Positions 60,619-64,000 of a stretch of DNA of 64,000 nt are shown here, piece by piece; the stretch's first letter is position 1, and each line of letters starts with the position of its first letter. Below the pieces are notes generated by a model. It had not been told where the DNA came from and did no database searches. It saw nothing but the letters and a program-made list of their open reading frames with translations. Source of the stretch: Nannocystis sp. RBIL2. GTDB lineage: Bacteria; Myxococcota_A; Polyangia; Nannocystales; Nannocystaceae. The stretch lies in contig NZ_JAPNJW010000001.1 of the NCBI RefSeq assembly GCF_026626745.1, forward strand, positions 3,518,001 to 3,582,000, in the 5' to 3' direction. A program made the translations under genes and the position numbers.

Positions 60619-62805
60619 ATGACCCGACTTCATCCCAACCACGCTCCTCTCTTCGCATCTGTCCTCGCGTGCATGTCTCTCACGGCATGTCCGAACGACG
60701 ACTCCGGAGCCTCCACCGCCACCGAGGGCGACAGCCAGGCCACCGTCGATTCGACCGAGGACGGCGCGTCCGCGACCGACAGCGCGCCGACCACCAGCGA
60801 CGCGCCGACCACCAGCGACTCCGCGACCACCAGCGACTCCGGCGGCGACCCGGGCGAAGAGCCACCGCCAGCCGGTGACGGCGAGGAGTCGTGCGACGCC
60901 GGCGACGAGGCGTTCGTCAAGCGCGTCATCCCGCTGCTGCAGGGCCGCAAGCCCGAGGGCATGCGCGAGGTCCAGCTGCTGGTCAGCGCGATCGAGCAGC
61001 TCGACGCCAAGGGCCAGGACGGGCGGGCGATCGTCGCCCGCGGGCTCGCCAGCGGCGACCTCTACCTTCACCGCTGGCGCACCTTCTTCTGGGAGCAGCT
61101 GAAGATCAACCGGCTCGAGACCAAGTCGAACTACGGCTGCTACTCGGAGATGACCGGCGCCGGCGACAAGGGCGACCTCGCGGCCTACATCCGCGACAAC
61201 GACGCCCAGGGCTCGAGCTTCGGCCCGCCGTTCACGATGGGCGACGTCATGATGAGCTCCCTGCGGCTCGACGACCTGAGCCCGATGTACCGCGCAGACA
61301 TGTTCGCGCGCATGGCCCGGCCGCTGTCCGGCGCCAACATCACTCAGGAGGAGTTCGAGGTCAACGCGCGCTCGAACTATGGCGAGATCTTCGAGTCGAG
61401 CTACCTCGGTCGGCGCAGCGGCTGCCTCGAGTGCCACACCAGCACCGAGTCGGTCACCTACAACCCGGATCCCAAGTACAACCACTTCTGGGCGCTCCCC
61501 GGCGACTTCGAGGGCGCCATCTACGGCGACCCGAAGGGCCGCCCCGAGGAAGAGGTGTACGCCGCCTTCCGCTGGACCGGCTTCGTCGACGACCAGGGCT
61601 CGGTCGAGCCGTGGGGCTGGAGCGGCAGCTGCGGCCGTTTCAACCCGGGCACTGACGGCGACATCCTCGGTATCCCCGGCTACCTCGGCGGCGCGCTGCC
61701 CGAGGGCGGCCAGCTGTTCGACATCGACCCGCTGTTCAAGACCGGCTTCGCCACCCTCGCCAGCGAGGGCCTCATGGTCGACGGTGACCTGGCCGTCGCC
61801 CCCGACCAGGCGCTCGCGTACCTCACCGCCGTCAACATCGCCAACGGCGTGTGGAAGGAGATGCTCGGCTACCCGCTGACGCTCGCGCACAGCTTCCCGC
61901 GCAACGAGAAGCAGCGCGAGATCCTCGGCGAGCTCGCCGACGCCTTCATCTCCGACGACTACTCGCTGCGGACTCTCCTGGTCGAGATCGTCACGCACCC
62001 CTACTTCAACCAGGAGGCGCCGGACCTGTGCGACGCCTCGACCTCGTACCCCATGAAGGCGGTGTTCGACCCGTTCTCGATCACCGCCGCCGACCCCAAC
62101 ATGCGCGGCAACGGCGTCGGCGACCGCGTCCAGCGCTACAGCGCCTGGGTGCTGATCGAATCGGCGATGCGGGCGATGTGGTGGGAGCTGCCGGTGCAGC
62201 AGGTCCAGGACAACGAGTGGAACTACCCGGGCATGAACTTCTTGCGCGACCAGGGTGTGTTCCTCAAGGACGCGATCAACGGCTTCAACGGCGTCGACTT
62301 CAACGGCCTGCTGTCGTGGGAGAACCAGCTCGCCGGCGGCAGCAAGCAGTCGATGCAGGGCGGCTGCACCGGCCCGCTCGGCCAGCCTTGCGCGCAGTAC
62401 GAGTGGATCGAGCTCATGCTGGTCGAGGCCAGCATGGTCCCCGGCGCCACCGTGGGTGACATCGCGGCGGCGATCAAGGACCGCCTCATCACCGAACCGA
62501 CCCTCGACGGACCGGCCGAGATCGCCGCGATCGAGGGCGTCATTGGCCTCCCGCTCGACACCCCGATGAGCCAGGCCGACACCGGCCAGCTCGAGGAGGG
62601 CGCCCGTCGGTTCGCCGGCATGCTGCTCAGCACCCCGCAGTTCATGCTGTCGGGCGTGCCCAGCCGCGACCAGGACCCGGCGGCGATCCCCGCCTTCGCC
62701 GTCCCCGGCACCGACACCGAGTCGCTGTGCAACGTCCACGCCCCGCTGCTCCTCGGCGACAAGTTCGCCTGGAGCTGCAGCGCCGACGGGCTCAAGCTGC
62801 GCTGA
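60619..62805 (+). CDS. Large lipoprotein with DUF1549/DUF1553-like region, partner of DUF1501
   Basis: 728 residues. Signal with lipobox SLTAC (Cys24), Ser/Thr/Asp linker, then a helical domain: FVKRVIPLLQGRKPEG, LHRWRTFFWEQLKINRLE, one haem c-like CLECH motif (SGCLECHTSTES), and PRNEKQREILGELADAFISD then YSLRTLLVEIVTHPYF, which is the DUF1553 pattern. Such proteins always go with DUF1501 partners. The CxxCH could bind haem c covalently. Strong ribosome site GAGGAGG 7 bases before the ATG. Last gene of the three-gene operon. Confidence 0.8.
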   Translation: MTRLHPNHAPLFASVLACMSLTACPNDDSGASTATEGDSQATVDSTEDGASATDSAPTTSDAPTTSDSATTSDSGGDPGEEPPPAGDGEESCDAGDEAFVKRVIPLLQGRKPEGMREVQLLVSAIEQLDAKGQDGRAIVARGLASGDLYLHRWRTFFWEQLKINRLETKSNYGCYSEMTGAGDKGDLAAYIRDNDAQGSSFGPPFTMGDVMMSSLRLDDLSPMYRADMFARMARPLSGANITQEEFEVNARSNYGEIFESSYLGRRSGCLECHTSTESVTYNPDPKYNHFWALPGDFEGAIYGDPKGRPEEEVYAAFRWTGFVDDQGSVEPWGWSGSCGRFNPGTDGDILGIPGYLGGALPEGGQLFDIDPLFKTGFATLASEGLMVDGDLAVAPDQALAYLTAVNIANGVWKEMLGYPLTLAHSFPRNEKQREILGELADAFISDDYSLRTLLVEIVTHPYFNQEAPDLCDASTSYPMKAVFDPFSITAADPNMRGNGVGDRVQRYSAWVLIESAMRAMWWELPVQQVQDNEWNYPGMNFLRDQGVFLKDAINGFNGVDFNGLLSWENQLAGGSKQSMQGGCTGPLGQPCAQYEWIELMLVEASMVPGATVGDIAAAIKDRLITEPTLDGPAEIAAIEGVIGLPLDTPMSQADTGQLEEGARRFAGMLLSTPQFMLSGVPSRDQDPAAIPAFAVPGTDTESLCNVHAPLLLGDKFAWSCSADGLKLR

Positions 62806-63266
62806 CCTGGCGTAACTGAGCGTATGGCCTTCGGGACATGGCCTCTCCGCCATGTCTCGAAGAACACGGCCTCCGGGACATGGCCTCTCCGCCATGTTTC
62901 GGGGGCTTCGTAGTATCTCGGCACCCGGAGTTGCTCGCCCGGCCCGCTCCCGCCTCGCGTCCGACGCGCTCACATCGGACGCTGCGCGGCACGCCGCCAC
63001 GTTGCGCGACGCGATCACGCGCTCCGTCGACCCGTCCCTCGTCTCGCCTGCCCGGCGCTCCCGCCTCCCATCGAACGCTGCGCGGCCCGCCGCCAGGTTG
63101 CGCGACGCGATGACGCGCTCCGTCGACCCGTCCCTCGTCTCACCTGCTCGGCGCGCCCGCCTCAAATCGGACGCTGCGCGGCTCGCCGCCCTGTTGCGCG
63201 ACGCGATGACGCGCTCCGTCGACCCGTTCCTCGTCTCGCCCGTCTCGCCTGCCCCGCGCGCCCGCC
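62806..63266. other. Intergenic region: hairpin repeats then tandem tail duplications
   Basis: Downstream of the operon are two copies of a 30-bp sequence (GGCCTYCGGGACATGG followed by CCTCTCCGCCATGT; about 62826 and 62868), each a hairpin ACATGGC/GCCATGT, possibly transcript ends. Then follows the 96-104 bp array. Confidence 0.6.
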
Positions 63267-63290
63267 TCACATCGGACGCAGCTCGGCCAG
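62966..63290. repeat. Tandem repeat, about 96-104 bp unit, three copies plus the native gene end
   Basis: Units recur at about 62971, 63068, 63164 and 63268 (the last is the stop region of the reverse-strand gene). Shared blocks: CGCCTC-ATCGGACGCTGCGCGG, GTTGCGCGACGCGATGACGC, GCTCCGTCGACCCGTCCCTC. The units have diverged by several bases each. Confidence 0.8.
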
Positions 63291-64000
63291 CCGCCGCTCG
63301 ACCAGCCGCCGCTCTGCTTCCTCGGGCTCCGGGCACGCCAGATAGCCCTTGAACAACAAGCTCGCGTTCGCCGGGTTCTTGAACGCGACCTGCTCGATCG
63401 CCGCCAGATAGAGGCGCTCGTGCAGCGGCAACAGGGCATCGACTGCCATCCGCTCGGCGCTCGATGCCAGCGGTCGCAGCAGCGTCAGCTCGCGCTGGGC
63501 GGCATCGGCCGCGCCGCTGCGGTCGTAAACCAGCGACAGGAGCAGCGTCGTCCGCACTTGCTCGCGCGAGGCAGCTCGCTCGCGGGCCCGGTGCGCCAGG
63601 TCCAACGCCCGCGCCAGATCGCCAGCCAGGAGCGCCGCCACGGCCGCCAGCCGATCGATGCGATAGCCCTCGACCTCCGCCCGCGCCTCCGCCTGCGCCA
63701 GGGCGGCCTGGGCAGTCGTCGCATCGCCGAGCCCGATCGCCGCGATCGCCGTCATGATCCACGTCATCGGCGGCGGCGCCTGACCGCGGCGGGCCGCCTC
63801 GCCGCGCGCCGCTGCCAGCCACTGCGCCGCCCGCTTGCGGCTCTGTCGCTGCGTCTCGGCCAGCGCCCCGACTTCCCCGGCCAGCTCCGACAGCGGCGGC
63901 AAGCTCGGCACCTGCGTCAGCTCGAGCATCGCCGCGGCCACCAGGACCGCGGGCGCCCCCGGGCACAGCCGGGCCCGCTCTGCCCACACGTTCGGCCCAT
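63267..64000 (-). CDS. C-terminal part of a TPR-like helical-repeat protein (5' end outside window)
   Basis: Open to the window edge; about 244 residues visible. Alternating Ala/Leu/Arg helices in pairs (TWIMTAIAAIGLGDATTAQAALAQ, LAAVAALLAGDLARALDLAH, LYLAAIEQVAFKNPANASLL) are typical of TPR repeats, as in the sensor part of myxobacterial kinases. The kinase domain, if any, lies outside. The stop (63267) is inside the sequence that has been tandemly duplicated downstream. Confidence 0.7.
   Translation of the reverse strand, partial: GPNVWAERARLCPGAPAVLVAAAMLELTQVPSLPPLSELAGEVGALAETQRQSRKRAAQWLAAARGEAARRGQAPPPMTWIMTAIAAIGLGDATTAQAALAQAEARAEVEGYRIDRLAAVAALLAGDLARALDLAHRARERAASREQVRTTLLLSLVYDRSGAADAAQRELTLLRPLASSAERMAVDALLPLHERLYLAAIEQVAFKNPANASLLFKGYLACPEPEEAERRLVERRLAELRPM

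Noticed and set aside
62966..63290. CRISPR or coding repeat domain
   Set aside because: Units of about 100 bp without spacers, not in a consistent reading frame with protein features.
57709..63987. A 2092-codon open frame on the reverse strand
   Set aside because: It runs antisense to three real genes and through tandem repeats; its composition (Ala, Gly, Arg, Val, Asp, Glu) is the usual shadow of G+C-rich coding sequence.

Overview
The window is G+C-rich (clearly around 70%) and tightly packed with genes. It looks like chromosome from a myxobacterium, most likely Nannocystis/Plesiocystis-like. The signs are many lipoproteins whose lipobox is followed by long Thr/Ser/Asp/Gly linkers, Ser/Thr kinases fused to TPR or beta-propeller regions, ECF sigma factors, an ADYC-type lipoprotein, a DUF1501/DUF1549-like secreted pair, and a C-terminal hydrophobic-plus-arginine tail at the left edge. 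This is inference from gene style; no rRNA marker is present. I found no tRNA, rRNA, CRISPR array, insertion sequence or prophage.

Layout. 0-4 kb: protein tail, mraY-murD, a metallo-beta-lactamase-fold hydrolase. 4-12 kb: amidase, small HTH protein, a lipoprotein with two truncated-globin-like domains and a P-domain, an unknown protein, a PPP phosphatase, a lipoprotein. 12-19 kb: Ser/Thr kinase with TPRs, ADYC lipoprotein, Rieske/cytochrome b-c operon. 19-29 kb: mannose-6-phosphate isomerase, Cys-rich lipoprotein, quinone oxidoreductase, fumarase, GT2 glycosyltransferase, methyltransferase, three related small four-cysteine ORFs, a ketopantoate-reductase-like gene, a 40-residue membrane protein, a GIDE-like protein. 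29-40 kb (minus strand): surface-polysaccharide operon (GT4, rfbF, rfbG, epimerase, methyltransferase, flippase) followed by an ECF sigma factor and a giant kinase. 40-49 kb: PP-loop protein, two divergent aminotransferases plus omega-amidase-like nitrilase, lipoproteins, UbiB-family kinase. 49-58 kb: ECF sigma/membrane protein, outer-membrane protein, SDR, groS-groL with a CIRCE-like operator, panB-panC. 58-63 kb: three-gene secreted-protein operon. The right edge cuts a helical-repeat protein.

Working groups: rfbF-rfbG make CDP-4-keto-6-deoxyglucose for a glycan probably assembled and flipped by the neighbouring genes; the Rieske and fused cytochrome b-c form a quinol-oxidising complex; panE-like, panB and panC supply pantoate/pantothenate; the aminotransferase and nitrilase resemble a glutamine-transaminase/omega-amidase salvage pair.

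Two genome-level signals stand out. (1) A dispersed 16-bp hyphenated palindrome, [CA]TGTCC-N4-GGACA[TG], occurs at about 22 places with at most one arm mismatch, both between and inside genes. (2) The 3' ends of several genes are duplicated in tandem just beyond their stop codons (panC, the epimerase, the last gene, perhaps the globin lipoprotein). The globin/P-domain lipoprotein is the most unusual single gene.
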